A model generated the notes under the pieces. The model saw only the letters and a program-made list of their open reading frames with translations. It was not told the origin of the DNA and did not search any database. From NCBI GenBank assembly GCA_024704765.1, contig JAKMXF010000033.1:62001-126000 (forward strand): a DNA stretch of 64,000 nucleotides. The letters are read 5' to 3'. The translations under genes were made by a program, and so were the position numbers. Source of the DNA: Oopsacas minuta. Its lineage: Eukaryota; Porifera; Hexactinellida; Lyssacinosida; Leucopsacidae. Shown one piece after another: positions 40,983-52,852 of this stretch; positions within the stretch are counted from its first letter, which is position 1, and each line of letters starts with the position of its first letter.

Positions 40983-42838
40983 CAGCCAAATATGCACTCA
41001 ATCAATTCTGAATCTCTAAAGGGAAGGTTTTACTAATTAGAGATTAGACTCAAGTTACCAAAGTTTAAACTTAACAATTGTGATTACTTGTATTCATTAA
41101 GTCTGAATAAATTATACGGGGAATCTGAGCTGGGGATTGTATTATCAACGTAGCATGGCCTCAGCCATGAGGTGATGAGTTTGGACCCTAGGGGCATACT
41201 TGAAGGGTAATTGGGTCTCTCCAATTGGGGAGAACACCTGTTCTTGACAATATCACAACAAGAAGCCTCGAGGAGTATTCAGATATGGTTTCAATATATT
41301 CAATGGAATATTTGCAGGTAAGAAACCTCGGAAATCGTGTATAATAAATGCAAATTTTCAATTAGGTGTTTATGAGCTTTTAGGATATTCTAGTAAATTC
41401 CCCTTAATAATTGTATCCATAGAATATACGAGAAGTTGGATTAATCATAAACCAGTAAGAGAATAAACTGCAAACATAATTAACAACAAAATAGCTGTCT
41501 TGAGTAATATAATGTTACAAATTATCAAAATTCTGACCTAAGTTAGGCCTAGAAATACTTATCTCACATTTCTTGCAAATATATTTACTAAAAGCTGTAG
41601 CAACCTGACAACAAGATGCATGAATATATTTGCTTGTTCCTTTCTATTTCTATATTATGGCAGAGACATGTGTTCGCGGTTAAAATACTGGTTGAACCGG
41701 TGATTTATAAACGTTTCTTCCCTTTTGAAACTGATTTGAACTTCTCCAAAGACTGGACGGATGAATGTGACGTTCCATGCGTGTGGACAGGAGATTCACC
41801 CAATGTAGATGCTATCTTTTATATTCTAACAAACAACTGGGATGTGTTTTATGCGTATATGGCTAAGAAGCGAGCACCGATATCAATAGGGGGTTCCACA
41901 GAGGGTAAGCACTACTACTATCTTCTTTCTAACCATTATTTCCGTCAAATATTCACGGCAAGTGCTCTCCTGGCGTCTGATTCTGAGATTCCATGGAGAA
42001 TAAGAATAGGTGATTACAGAGAATTGAGGAAAGTTGAGCCAAACTCTAGTCCCTTTAAAATGGCAGTCAGCACAGTATTCAATTGCAATTCTAAGAATTA
42101 TCGGGAAAGAATCACCTTAGAGTTAGACCAGATAATGCCAGTAGCTCGTATCGGTAAATGTTTGAACAACAAACCTTGGCCAAAATGCCGAGACAGAGAT
42201 TGCACTAAACAGGAAGCTTTGAGGAAGTATGCGTTCTGTCTGGCCTTTGAGAACGGAGATACTCCAGGATATGTGACTGAAAAGGTTTTTGATTGCCATC
42301 GAGCTGGCAGTATCCCTGTGTATCTGGGGACAGCAGATGTGCTGAAGTTTGTACCGAAGGGGTCGATTATTTACGCGGGGGATTTCAAATCTTCCTTCGA
42401 TTTGGCTTACTATTTAGTGGAAGTAGCTACGAATGAGAGTCTATACCAAAGTTATTTCGATTGGAAGAGTGCTCCTTTGGAGGCAGATTTTGTCAGACTT
42501 AACCAACCATTTTGGGACTACAAGATACAATGTAGAGTGTGTCGCTATGTGTGGGTAACACAACAAGGTCTAATTTGGGACTCTGAAACCCAGAACGAAT
42601 CAATAGAACCCAATGAGAGTAACATGTACAACCCGGCAGATAAAAGTAACTCTCATGTCAGACATATATCAGATAGTTCTGATGTTAAAATTGAAAAGGA
42701 ATCAAACTCAACTAATAATCTGTCCTCTTACATTTTTCTAATCTTCTGTTTATTCTCTGTTGTCCTCATTCTTACCTTCTATCCCTTTCTTAAGGTACTC
42801 AGAGTTAGAACACTTTCACGCCTTTTCTCCAAGAAAAT
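39752..42838. repeat. Inverted duplication carrying two fucosyltransferase genes
   Basis: Arms of about 1.2 kb (about 39752-40957 and 41639-42838) are near-perfect reverse complements around a spacer of about 680 bp. I noticed three base differences and one 2-bp indel. The arms begin at TTCCTTTCTATTTC, just after the start codons, so each copy has its own first codons and upstream region. Confidence 0.92.
40983..41615. other. Spacer between the two head-to-head fucosyltransferase genes
   Basis: It is unique relative to the arms and presumably holds two divergent promoters. I see no gene. A GC-richer patch at about 41150-41270 (ATGGCCTCAGCCATGAGG and a GAGTTTGGACCC B-box-like stretch) could be a small repeat, but this is weak. 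Confidence 0.5.
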
Positions 42839-42842
42839 TTGA
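41616..42842 (+). CDS. Alpha-fucosyltransferase (GT10), copy B
   Basis: A 408-aa single-exon frame with ATG at 41616 (MHEYICLFLSISILWQRHVF). The body is identical to copy A apart from a Ser/Phe change in the N-terminal anchor and a Gly/Ser change near the C-terminus. The GT10 motif (FENGDTPGYVTEKV) and the C-terminal membrane segment are intact, so both copies look functional. The frame ends SRLFSKKI, shorter than copy A because of the indel at the arm end. The different 5' ends imply separate promoters and slightly different anchors. Confidence 0.85.
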   Translation: MHEYICLFLSISILWQRHVFAVKILVEPVIYKRFFPFETDLNFSKDWTDECDVPCVWTGDSPNVDAIFYILTNNWDVFYAYMAKKRAPISIGGSTEGKHYYYLLSNHYFRQIFTASALLASDSEIPWRIRIGDYRELRKVEPNSSPFKMAVSTVFNCNSKNYRERITLELDQIMPVARIGKCLNNKPWPKCRDRDCTKQEALRKYAFCLAFENGDTPGYVTEKVFDCHRAGSIPVYLGTADVLKFVPKGSIIYAGDFKSSFDLAYYLVEVATNESLYQSYFDWKSAPLEADFVRLNQPFWDYKIQCRVCRYVWVTQQGLIWDSETQNESIEPNESNMYNPADKSNSHVRHISDSSDVKIEKESNSTNNLSSYIFLIFCLFSVVLILTFYPFLKVLRVRTLSRLFSKKI

Positions 42843-42998
42843 TATATTTGTATTGTTATATCGTCATAAAAGCATTTTTGTTGTTTGCATATATGAAATA
42901 TTAATATATAAATATTTACAGAAATATCAACAAAATTTTACAAATATCCAAATCATACAAAAAACCTAAAAATGTACAAAAAGTAAATCGAACTAAAC

Positions 42999-45900
42999 TC
43001 ATTTTTTAGCAAAAACTTGTGGAATTTTCAATTTATTCTTATTTAGAGGAGATCCCGAATCTTCAGTCTCTAGGTCCGTTGCTGCTCGCGGCTTTTCAAC
43101 CTTGTCAACTGAACTGGACTTTAATAACCCCATTATATTAGTAGGCTTTGTAGATATGGGCGGTATGCTTCCAGATTTTTCCATTTTCAATTCACGTTTT
43201 GCTGTGATGGGTACAAATTCTCTGTTGGAAGGAGGCAATATTGGTCCTTTTAATGAAGGTTTAGATTTTATAGAGGGGAGGTTTGGATTATCAACGGAGC
43301 TTTGTTTAATTAAGGGTGATTCAGATTTTCTTTTTTGAGGTGACAGAATTGGGGAATTTGTTTGTTTGGGTGACCTTTTTTCAGGAATTGGTGGCGGTGA
43401 TAGTTGTTCTATCTCTTTCTCTTCTGCTATAGATTCTATTTCAACCATTTTCCTTGTTAGACCTGGAGAACGGACTGGTGATTGTGTTGCTACTGGAGTT
43501 ATCTTCCGCTTTACTATATAAATATGAATGAGTATTGTTTATTGTTTATTTTAACAATTATCATACCTGGTGTTGGTTGATACGTATTTAGAGAGGGGAG
43601 AGGATCAGAATCTATTTTAGGAACTTGTACTGTATCTGTCTCATCGGATTGGGGCTCTGAGGTTTTTAATCTTCGGTTTAATTTCTTGAGTAGTTCAGAG
43701 TTCTTTCCTTGTTCTGTAGAATCTCTTTGTCGTCTGCTCTGACGAAGTCTTTCATCGATTGACTGAAAAAATTGATGTAATATTTGTTGTTTACATGTTT
43801 GTTTGTTTGTTTGTTTGTTTGTTTATACTTTACCTCAATGCCAGTAGATTTAACAGGGTAATACGGGTTTATGTCCTCAAATGATGAAGTGAGGGGGTTG
43901 GTATCATCCGGAGCAGTAATCTGTCTCCTCAGCTTAGCTTTAGGGAGTATCAGAGGAGATGGTTCCTCTCTGGGAGCAGGAACTTTATTCTTAGCTTTCT
44001 TTAAATGAACTTTCCCGCTACTCAACATTGTCATTAGCTCATTCATTGTCTCTCCTAACAATGCAAATATTATTTACAGGACTAGTCATGGTCTGCGGTT
44101 CGAGGTTCCCAACATTTTCACCAATTTTAACAGCTTTTAAATATTGTATACATTCGTATTTAGTTTTCCTTACCCTTGCTTCCACTTTGAAGTGCTCTGC
44201 TAGATTTTTTACTGAGGGAGGCTATGACTAGGCTTGGGGTAGCTGGTCCAAACAGTCCCTCTGGTAGAGGTGGGGGTGGAGGTGGAGGGAGGTTAGGAGG
44301 AGGCGGTGGAATATTAACAGGGTAGGATGAATCTGGAGTGGGGGATGTTCTTGGACTAGGAAGATTATCAGATGATCTGTTCATTTTGTTTAACAGCTCT
44401 TGATAGTATCTGGTCTTCTCTTCGAAATCAGCTGCTTTCTTCTCCACGCTCTCTAGCTTCTCTCTAAGCTCATCTACCTAACAACAGACAGGCGTTTAGG
44501 AATGTATAAATGATGTAATTTCCAAATACCTCTGTTTCGCTCTTCTTATCATCCGTGTTCATAGAGCTTAGCTTTCTGTCTAGTCCTCCTACTTGATCTT
44601 CTAACTCTCTTCTCTCTACCTCTAGCTCAGGGTCATCTTTAGAACCTTCAAGTTTCATTTTCTCTAACTTCAGCTATAAACAACTCGCGTTAACATGCAA
44701 ATATTTCTTGTTTATTTCACTTGGAATACCTTCATAATGTTAATCATAGCTTCTTTAGATTTCAACTCTTGCTGTAGCTGTTCTTTAGACTGTATCCCAC
44801 TCAGTTTCGATTTTGTTCGATTTAATGTCAATGCACTACCTGGCCCAGTGCTAATGCTCTGTAGTAGGAGAGGGGATATTGTCTCACTGGATAACCGTGA
44901 CATCCGTTCTAAGTTTAATGTTGTAAATACATATACATATCCAAAAATGGTTATGGAATATCTACAAAACTCACTATCATATTCTCCATAAGAGGGCTTA
45001 TTTGTAGCAACAGACTGAGTTACAGCAAGACTGTCCTCCAGAGGGGATCTTGTAAAAGAACTAATATGTAATCTCTCTCTTAATTGTTTTATCTCTATAT
45101 CCTTATCAAAGCAGTCTTGTTCAATTTTTGTTAATGCATTTTCTAAGGTAACTTTAGATTCCTTCAAATCTTCTACTTCTGTTTCTAACGTTGATATCTA
45201 TAATCAATAATTTGTTGTTATATGTGTATTCTCTAAATACAAATAAACAACAAACCTTAGTAGCATAGTCCAGCGCTTCTACAGAAGAATGAGGGCCTGC
45301 TTCAGCAAAATTATCAGGATTGAAAGATTGTGTGAGGGAGCTCATAAACATAACAGAAGTTCTCTTCTGTACCTCCAATTCTCTGGCTTTATTAACAGCT
45401 ACATTTTCTGCAATCTCTCTCTTACCCTTTTCATCTTGTAACCTGAGGAAATGAGTCAATATGAAGGTGATAAATTTAATCACACGACAAACAAGTCCGT
45501 AAACACAAACACAGATTATCTTCATTTTAATCTGTAATGTAGCTACAATTCCTTTATGTAGACAACTTGTAATTAATATCATTCATACTTTATTAACACC
45601 TCTAACAAGTAGAATGATATTAACTCCACTATAGTTTGAATAGTTATATACTCAGCTGTCTCAAAAGGAATATTATTACAGAACCCATTCATCTTGTTAG
45701 AATATTCCAGCTTCTTAACTACTGATTTTGATAATTGTCTATTTCTGTTACTTCGGTGAATTCAGAGAAATATGTTGTATAATTGTTTGTCTGTTTGTTT
45801 GTTTGTTTGTTTGTTTGTTTGTTTGTTTGTTTGTTTGTTTGTTTGTTTGTTTGTTTGTTTGCTTGTTTGTTTGTTTGTTTGTCATTATTTGTGTGTACGA

Positions 45901-46915
45901 ACTTTCCAGCAAGATTCTTGTACTGGTGTTGGGCAGATTGCATGTAGCTTTTAGATTGTTTGAGCTCATTTTCTAATTCTATTAACTTAGCTGTCAATTC
46001 TTCTATATCCAAACTTTGGTTCTCATTTTCCTACAGAATATAAAGGTGTTTGTTGTTGTTGTTGTTGTTTTACAACTAACGCCTTCCCTATTCCTATAAC
46101 AAACCCGTTTATGCTCAGCTATCTGATCTTCCAAAAGTGTCACCGTATCTTTCAAATCTTGTAGCTCTAAATTTTGCTTTTCATTTTGTTCAGTGAGATT
46201 GACTACATCTCCCTCTATCAGTGTATCACTCCTCTCCCGGCTCTCCTCTCCATCAGGCTGTGTAGGGTCTAGCGCTGTCTCTGTAGATTGCTTGGCTCTC
46301 ATCTTAAGACTTAATTGTGTACGCTGTAACACGACGTTATCACGTGCTTTCTCTACTGCTACAGTTTCAGCTACCTAACGTATTCAATATATCAAAACTT
46401 GTACGATATCGGCGGGTAGTTGGACCAAAACATTTTGCAGAGCTAAGTGACGAACTTACTTCTCGTTTCGTTTTCTCATTCTGCCATTTTCCTACCATAT
46501 CATTATAATGATTAGAGAATAGAACAGTTCTTCTATTCAGCTCTGATTTAGCCTTGTCTAATTCTATTTTTAGACTCATCATTTCTAGATTAGGACCTTC
46601 CTCATTATTCTCAAGGTTATCTTGCTGGGGTTTCCTTCGCATACGGACCTGTCAGACATTGAAGTATTATTTGTAAAATTTATGTGCATAGCGATACAGA
46701 CTGGTTATTGGAATTCAACGAGCACAATCTGGGATTGTAGAATTCCTAAGCACCAGTTTGTAAACCTCTAAGAAATACGAAAATACCTTTCCCGCCATAT
46801 ATGGATGTCCTACAGTCTGAGTAACCAGAGGTACTGGGGTCTCCTCATCAGAAACAGTTGGGCTCTGGTCAGGTGATTCTTGATGAGTATTGAAGTTAGT
46901 GGGTAGTTTTGCCAT
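42999..46915 (-). CDS. SHTN1: Shootin-1-like coiled-coil, polyproline protein
   Basis: Shootin-1 is a clutch protein linking actin flow to adhesion in growing processes. Exons from 46915 (MAKLPTNFNTHQESPDQSPT) code long coiled coils (LTEQNEKQNLELQDLKDTVT, LTAKLIELENELKQS). A polyproline block follows (NIPPPPPNLPPPPPPPLPEG, near 44270). Next comes LGETMNELMTMLSSGKVHLK (about 43985-44050), resembling the shootin segment that reads MMDRIKKGVHL. The last exon is a Ser/Pro/Lys-rich tail ending KIPQVFAKK. The order coiled coil, polyproline, KGVHL-like motif and disordered tail matches shootin-1, but sequence similarity is modest and a formin-like or unrelated coiled-coil protein is not excluded. 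Confidence 0.65.
45784..45882. repeat. (TTTG)n tetranucleotide tract, ~100 bp
   Basis: A nearly perfect TTTG run (AAAC in the gene sense) within a shootin-like gene intron. It is the longest of a series of TTTG/AAAC tracts in introns across the window (for example 2765-2798, 6858-6878, 7430-7445, 24522-24550). Confidence 0.95.
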
Positions 46916-47823
46916 ACAGCTGTATAATATGAATATTCTTGTTTATTTGTATATCTAACACCTAATAGAGTACGGCTTTATTGCTAAACTTTATAGATTG
47001 TAGGAATTATTGATATATATTATTGAAAAATCCTCCATGAGAATACTAACTCGGGGAAATTGTCCTAATCAGCAGTATAATGTTACAATATTAGTTTCAG
47101 ATATGTTCTAGAGGATGTTGTGTCATATTCATTGATTTATTTAGCCTACAATATGCTGTTTCTTTGCAAAAAATATAGTCTCGGTGAAGCTCACAAGTAA
47201 GCAATTGTCTCATAATGTAAATATTTGAAATACCAAAGATCCAATCTTGTCGTTAAGAAGAAGTATTAATTCAAACTTCGCGTTTCTTCCATTTTAAAAC
47301 CGATTCTTAGAGCCTATCCATCTCAAAATTGTACAAAATTTGCTTATTTTGGAATAATAATGCGATTTTCGAAGTCAGTGAAATATTCAGTTAGTAAGAC
47401 TTCTTCCTAACAGCCAAATAAGTTATTGCAACTGTCTCTAAGGAATTTAGTTATCATAACTTCTATTCCCTGAATAAGATACAAGATTGTGGCAGACACA
47501 TGGCAGAACTATTCATCAGAAAGTAATTATCCCTTAACTCTTTAGGACGGTATTAGTGTATGATTGAATTCAGAGAAATTCGTATTAAACTGAGTTGTGT
47601 TTGTTGATTTATAATATACACACAGAGTTTGCAAATAATATCGAATATCAACAAACCGTGACTATCGTATTCTTGTTTATTTGTTTGTTTATATAAATAC
47701 TATACTTCCTGTTATTTATTAGATGTGTTTACCTAAACTGTTGACATAATCATATGAGTTTGTTTACACAAACATCAATACATATCCTTCAATTCATAGG
47801 TGACAATTGCAACATCATGTTAG

Positions 47824-47860
<37 letters not shown>

Positions 47861-48183
47861 ACACCTAGAGTCATAAACAACATTATCTTTCATGAAAATA
47901 TGGACACAATAAATTTGGAAATTTCCAATTGAATCCAAATTTGTGGTAAGACTAATCAGATTAACTTACATGTACATATTCTGAAGTGTATACTATAGAA
48001 ATATGTGGAGATAAGATAGATTGCTATCTTCTAGGTAACAACATGCTCGTTGGTTGCTGTATGCGTTCAATTCGTTATATAAAATAGCGAACAGTCAAAT
48101 GGGTAGATAGACTAGCCAGGTTAGTTAATTTGTGTGTTTGTGGATAATTTCTTCTCGATATTATATCCAATTTTGTAGGTAGA
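46916..48183. other. Divergent intergenic region between shootin-like and integrin genes
   Basis: No gene seen in about 1.27 kb. It contains a (CAA)n tract at 47824-47861. The two flanking genes diverge, so it presumably holds both promoters. Confidence 0.6.
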
Positions 48184-51100
48184 ATGAAACTTCACACTCT
48201 CTTAACAATATTATTGTTACTAACACATTCAATCTGCAACTCTTTTGCAATTGAAATATTCGATCAGAAATTCGGTCTTCATTACACACACACAAATGGA
48301 AGCCATTTTGGACAAACCTTAAGTTTATATTCACAGAAACTAAGATCAGGAACATTTCAGAATTCAGTCCTTGCAGGAGCTCCCCTTGAATCAATCCCCG
48401 GGGCTAGCAGGCCAAACACGGGAAATACACTCAATTGTCAGATTGATCTTATTAATGATAATATATCGAATTGCATTCCACTCGATCTCTTAGGTATCCT
48501 AGAAGATAACGAGGAGAATAGCTTAGGAGATGTAACACAGGTACTGGAAGAGAAGAAAGGAATGTTAATGGGTAGTTCTCTGTATTCTAGTGCTGTGTCT
48601 GGACAGATCATTACATGTGGTCCTCTGTATAAGACCATTACTGTTGGGGATATTGAACACCCCATTGGATTATGTCATGTGTTGAAAGGATTGAATTCCA
48701 CAAGTGAAGTTGTATCACCTTGTAGAGTGGTGAGTTGCATTACTGTTAATTGCATTTGTGGACACTTTTTGAATGGTTAAGTTGAACAAGATACTACTTA
48801 TTCAAAAGTGCCTCTAAATGGTTTTTCTGTAAAAACTCTCTTTTTTTGAAACTAAGCCATTCGTCAATAAATTTATAATTATTCAAAGTTAAGTGGCAGA
48901 CATCAAAAAGCCACAAATTCAATTATAATATGTAAACACACGTGTAGGAATTGTGTCGTGTTGGCACAAATATTGCTTTAGTATACGAAACAAGATTTTT
49001 GATAGTTTCAATTTGTTGTTGTTTATTATAATTATTTGCAGCAATGATTATGTTTATTGACAAGCATTCTAGTTCCTAATCTAATTTGTGTAGACTATTA
49101 GCTGCAATATCATTTCTTAAATATACTTAAGACTTCTATCTCCTGAGAGAAACCTTATTTGTAAGAAAATTGTTTATCTACTCATCTTAGAGTAAGTATA
49201 GATTCTTAAACTGATTTGCATTTGCATTTGGAGAGTACGGATTGTATTTATCAACACCCCAGGTACGGGACCCGTTGGTAGAGGGGGCAAATAGGTGTCC
49301 TCATGGCCTCAGATGGTTGACAACCTTTGAGTATTATTCACAAATCTATACAATCTCACTATATTTGTTTCCCCGAATGGTGTAGCCACAGGATCTAAAT
49401 ATGCATTAAGAATATTATCAATATTTCTAATATCTAGAATGACTGCTCACAGCTATCAGGTTCCCCACTTAACTATGGTTACTGTATGGCCGGATTTTCA
49501 TCCACGTTTTTCAGTGGAGGGGAGGAGGTTATGCTTGGCGGACCTGGAAGGGGCTTCTTCCAGGGAGCTGGGTTCAAGGGCAGAGATGCTGATTGTTTCC
49601 TTCAGACTACACCCATGGACAATCTTCCCAACTTTGGGTTTGTAGGATATTCAGTAAGTTTAGCCTTCTAGTTCTTACCAGTTCCTCAATAATTATGGAA
49701 AAACAAGCAGACGGTATTTATTTTTAGTATCAATTATACTTCAGGTTGTGATCGGCCGTGTTTTCAACAGAAATAAGGATACCGTAGTATTGTCTGCTCC
49801 AAGAGCTAACCTATTCGGAGAAATACTAGTCTATTCAAACTCTACAGAGCATTTTATACAAATACTTACCCGAATTGATTCTGTTAATGGAAGTTATGGA
49901 GGATATCTGGGATATTCTATGGTTACAGCAGATATAGATGGAGATGGGTTAGATGAGATTATAGCTAGTGAACCTCTGTATAGTGATTTTGAATTGAGAC
50001 TGATAGAGATTGGAAGAGTTCTAGTTATTGGAGTTAATAATGTTACAAATCAGTTGGAGGTAAGTAACACCAGGGTATGTTCAGAGGTCAAATGATAAAT
50101 ATGAATTCCTATCCTCATATCGGGGGGAGTTTATTACAATGAAAACAGGGAATTTTAGGAAGCGGAGTGAAAATAAATAGAATTTCAAGTCCCATATAAT
50201 TGAACCTTCAGAAACGGCGTCCCTGACACCCCAAAGTTTTACTTCACATTTATTTTAGGTACGATTCTCCTTTTCAGCTCCCGATCCTATCCCGTACTCC
50301 AAATTCGGTACCGCTATGACAGTGATAGGGGACCTAGACAAAGACGGTTACCCAGAACTAGCTATATCGGCCCCTTTCTCACCAAATGGAGGTACAGTTT
50401 ACATATACAGATCCAGTACTAGCGGGTTAGATATAGTTCCAGTTCAAGTTCTATTGGCACCTGATTATGGGCCTATTGGGCTTACTTTGAAAAGCTTCGG
50501 ATTTTCATTGGCTAGTGCAGCTGATATTGATAACAACGGATATGAAGATTTATTAATTGGCGCTCCTTTATCTGACCATGTGGTTCTGGTACGTAGCAAC
50601 AGATTGGTCAGAATTGATGCTATTTTTAGCTCAACTTTAGATGTTGTGAATATAAAATCTGTCCAAAGGTGTGGAGTTGTTGTCGGAGGAGAAATGATGG
50701 AATTTGGTTGTTTTGACGTGACATATAATTTTAGTTATATCGGTTGGCCAGCTCCTGATTGGATTGTCATTGATGTTAATATATCTGTTGATATAACACG
50801 TGTTAGTTCCGGTTTAAATACCAGAGGATCTTTCTTTAGTGAGGGGGAGTTGGTTGGGAGTGTTAGGGAGACTATGAATATTTCAGAAGGGGAATATTTC
50901 TTGGTTACTAATAGGGTATATTTGAGTGAATCCATTTTCTATCTTTCCACACCGTTAGAATTTATTGCCACCTTTGAAATTGACGGATCCAATAGGAGGG
51001 ACTATTTCTCATCAGCTGTTATCATTGACCCGATTTCTAAACAGTCCAACGGTGCTGTACAGCTAATTAACGCTAATTGCGGGTTGGACAATCGGTGTGA

Positions 51101-52385
51101 CCCAATCCTCCGACTGAATGCCTATTTTACATTTTTACCTGATTCGTTAACCAATCAATTGCCAGTATCTCTGACTCCTGGACGGGCAAGGGAATTCATG
51201 GTCCATCTGGAGGTTGGAAATATGGGCGAAGAGGCCTACGAACCACGAATTAAGTTCCAACACCTCAAAGAAATTTCGTTCCGTAGCACAAATACGAGTA
51301 TAATTACTGACAATCATATCTCTGAAACTGAGTTAATATTAAGTTTAGGCAACATAATTAATCAAGCTGAAGTCTACGATATTGTTATCGTCTTTGCGAC
51401 GACAAACAACATTCCTGGTGACCAATTCGTAACCATAGAGATAGAATTTTATTCTGAAAATACGTTTGGTGAATCAGAGTACGCTTCGACAAATCTATCA
51501 CTCGAAATTCCAGTCAAAACCGAAATAAACATTATATCAAATGCAATAAACTTGAGAGACACAACACATAAAACTGTAAATTCCTACATTCCATTAGCAG
51601 ATAATCGTAACCAAGATGTAGACATAATTGGACAGAATACAGTACACCATTACACCATACGGAACCTTGGTCCATGGTCCGGTAATAGCAGTCTACGACT
51701 AACCCTGACAATATATTGGCCGATGGGTAACCTGTTATCTAACGAGTTCTATTTATATCTAACCGGTATCCAGGCAACGGAAGCGACATGCGAAAAATTT
51801 TACTTGAACAAACTTAATTTCTCAGTACCTACAACTCCAAATCGTCGCAGGCGCTCAAACACTTCCCAAATCTCAGAAATAATGCGTAAAGTTAGGGAAA
51901 CTTATCAAATTACTAAAACTAACGGTGATATCATTCTGGATTGTAGAGAAACGCCTGAGAATTGTGTAAAGATACAATGCTTCATAAAACCATTGAATGT
52001 AGGAAAATCGTCTTCTATTCAAATATCCAGTAATGTTTATGAACCTACTCTCACTAAATACAGTCCTTACGGTGTTTGGAACCTTACCTCATTTGCCCTC
52101 CTTAACGTGACGTCATCTGCAGACGTTATTGTCCTGACACAAGACAACGCTTTTGTGACAACTATAGTAAGACCTGAGGATACAATGTCACCACCGGACA
52201 ACGCGCCAGCGTGGTATATATACGTAATTCCGACCGTACTATTGGTTGTCATGGTAATTGTTATAGCTATTGTTGTGCTGTATTTAGTCGAGGTTTTCCG
52301 CGCCAAAAAGAAAAAGCGAGAACATCGTCCCCTCCATGATTCCAATCAGCTGGAACAAGAGGAACCAATGGGAGAGGAGAACTAG
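48184..52385 (+). CDS. Integrin alpha subunit
   Basis: Pairs with integrin beta as an adhesion receptor. Four exons: 48184-48729 (signal peptide MKLHTLLTILLLLTHSICNS; first propeller blades), 49437-49650 (YGYCMAGFSS, VMLGGPGRGFFQG), 49745-50059 and a single 2.1-kb exon from about 50260. Ca-binding propeller loops are visible: DIDGDGLDE, DLDKDGYPE, DIDNNGYED. There is no inserted I domain. The Ig-like legs follow, with a furin-type site (RRRRS near 51850). The membrane segment is VIPTVLLVVMVIVIAIVVLY, followed by a 30-residue tail. The usual GFFKR motif is replaced by VFRAKKKKR. All exon phases fit. Length is about 1,065 aa, normal for the family. Confidence 0.92.
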
Positions 52386-52852
52386 ACATATTCCAATATT
52401 TGTCTCTTATATTCTGGCAGTATTTAATACATTTTATGGTATCTAATGTTTGTATTTTCTTGCTATTATTTACAAGTAGAGTTAACTCCCGCTATATCGA
52501 AGCTCAAGGGACCCGATAATTACTTCCATATGACCGATAGGATATATGTTACTTTGACGGTTTGGGAACATATTTGTACAGTTTCACACTTCGATATATC
52601 CGTGTTTGGTATAACAAGAGTTGTAAAATGTAATAATTATACAGAAAGTGTGCATAATGCCTCCTTGAGTCTAGATGGTGGCTGCGACACATTCCCTCAT
52701 TTAGAATAGTTTCTATTCATAAATTGTGCCACAACTCCATCTCATGTCATCATATATGTCTATAGTTATAGTTTAAATATGCTTCTAAACATGTTCTACA
52801 TTAATAATATCTAATTCTTGTCAGAAATGTTGCTAGTTTGAATTGCTATAAA
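52386..52852. other. Integrin-PDZD8 intergenic region with a MITE copy
   Basis: About 52476-52636 resembles the terminal-repeat element at 53543-53676 (ACTCCCGCTATATCGAAGCT, TAATTACTTCCATATGACCG, GTTACTTTGACGGTTTGG). An 87-codon frame overlapping it is a by-product of the repeat. Confidence 0.7.

Noticed and set aside
45728-45976. Cys/Leu/Phe/Val repeat frames over the TTTG tract, both strands
   Set aside because: They are translations of a tetranucleotide repeat in an intron, not proteins.
49250-49375. Frame starting VRDPLVEGANRCPHGLRWLT inside the integrin gene
   Set aside because: The integrin exon ending at 48729 joins the exon at 49437 in phase and rebuilds the expected SPCR...NDCSQL...YGYC region, so this stretch is intronic.
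52446-52709. 87-codon frame between integrin and PDZD8
   Set aside because: Most of it is the MITE-like repeat also present at 53543-53676.
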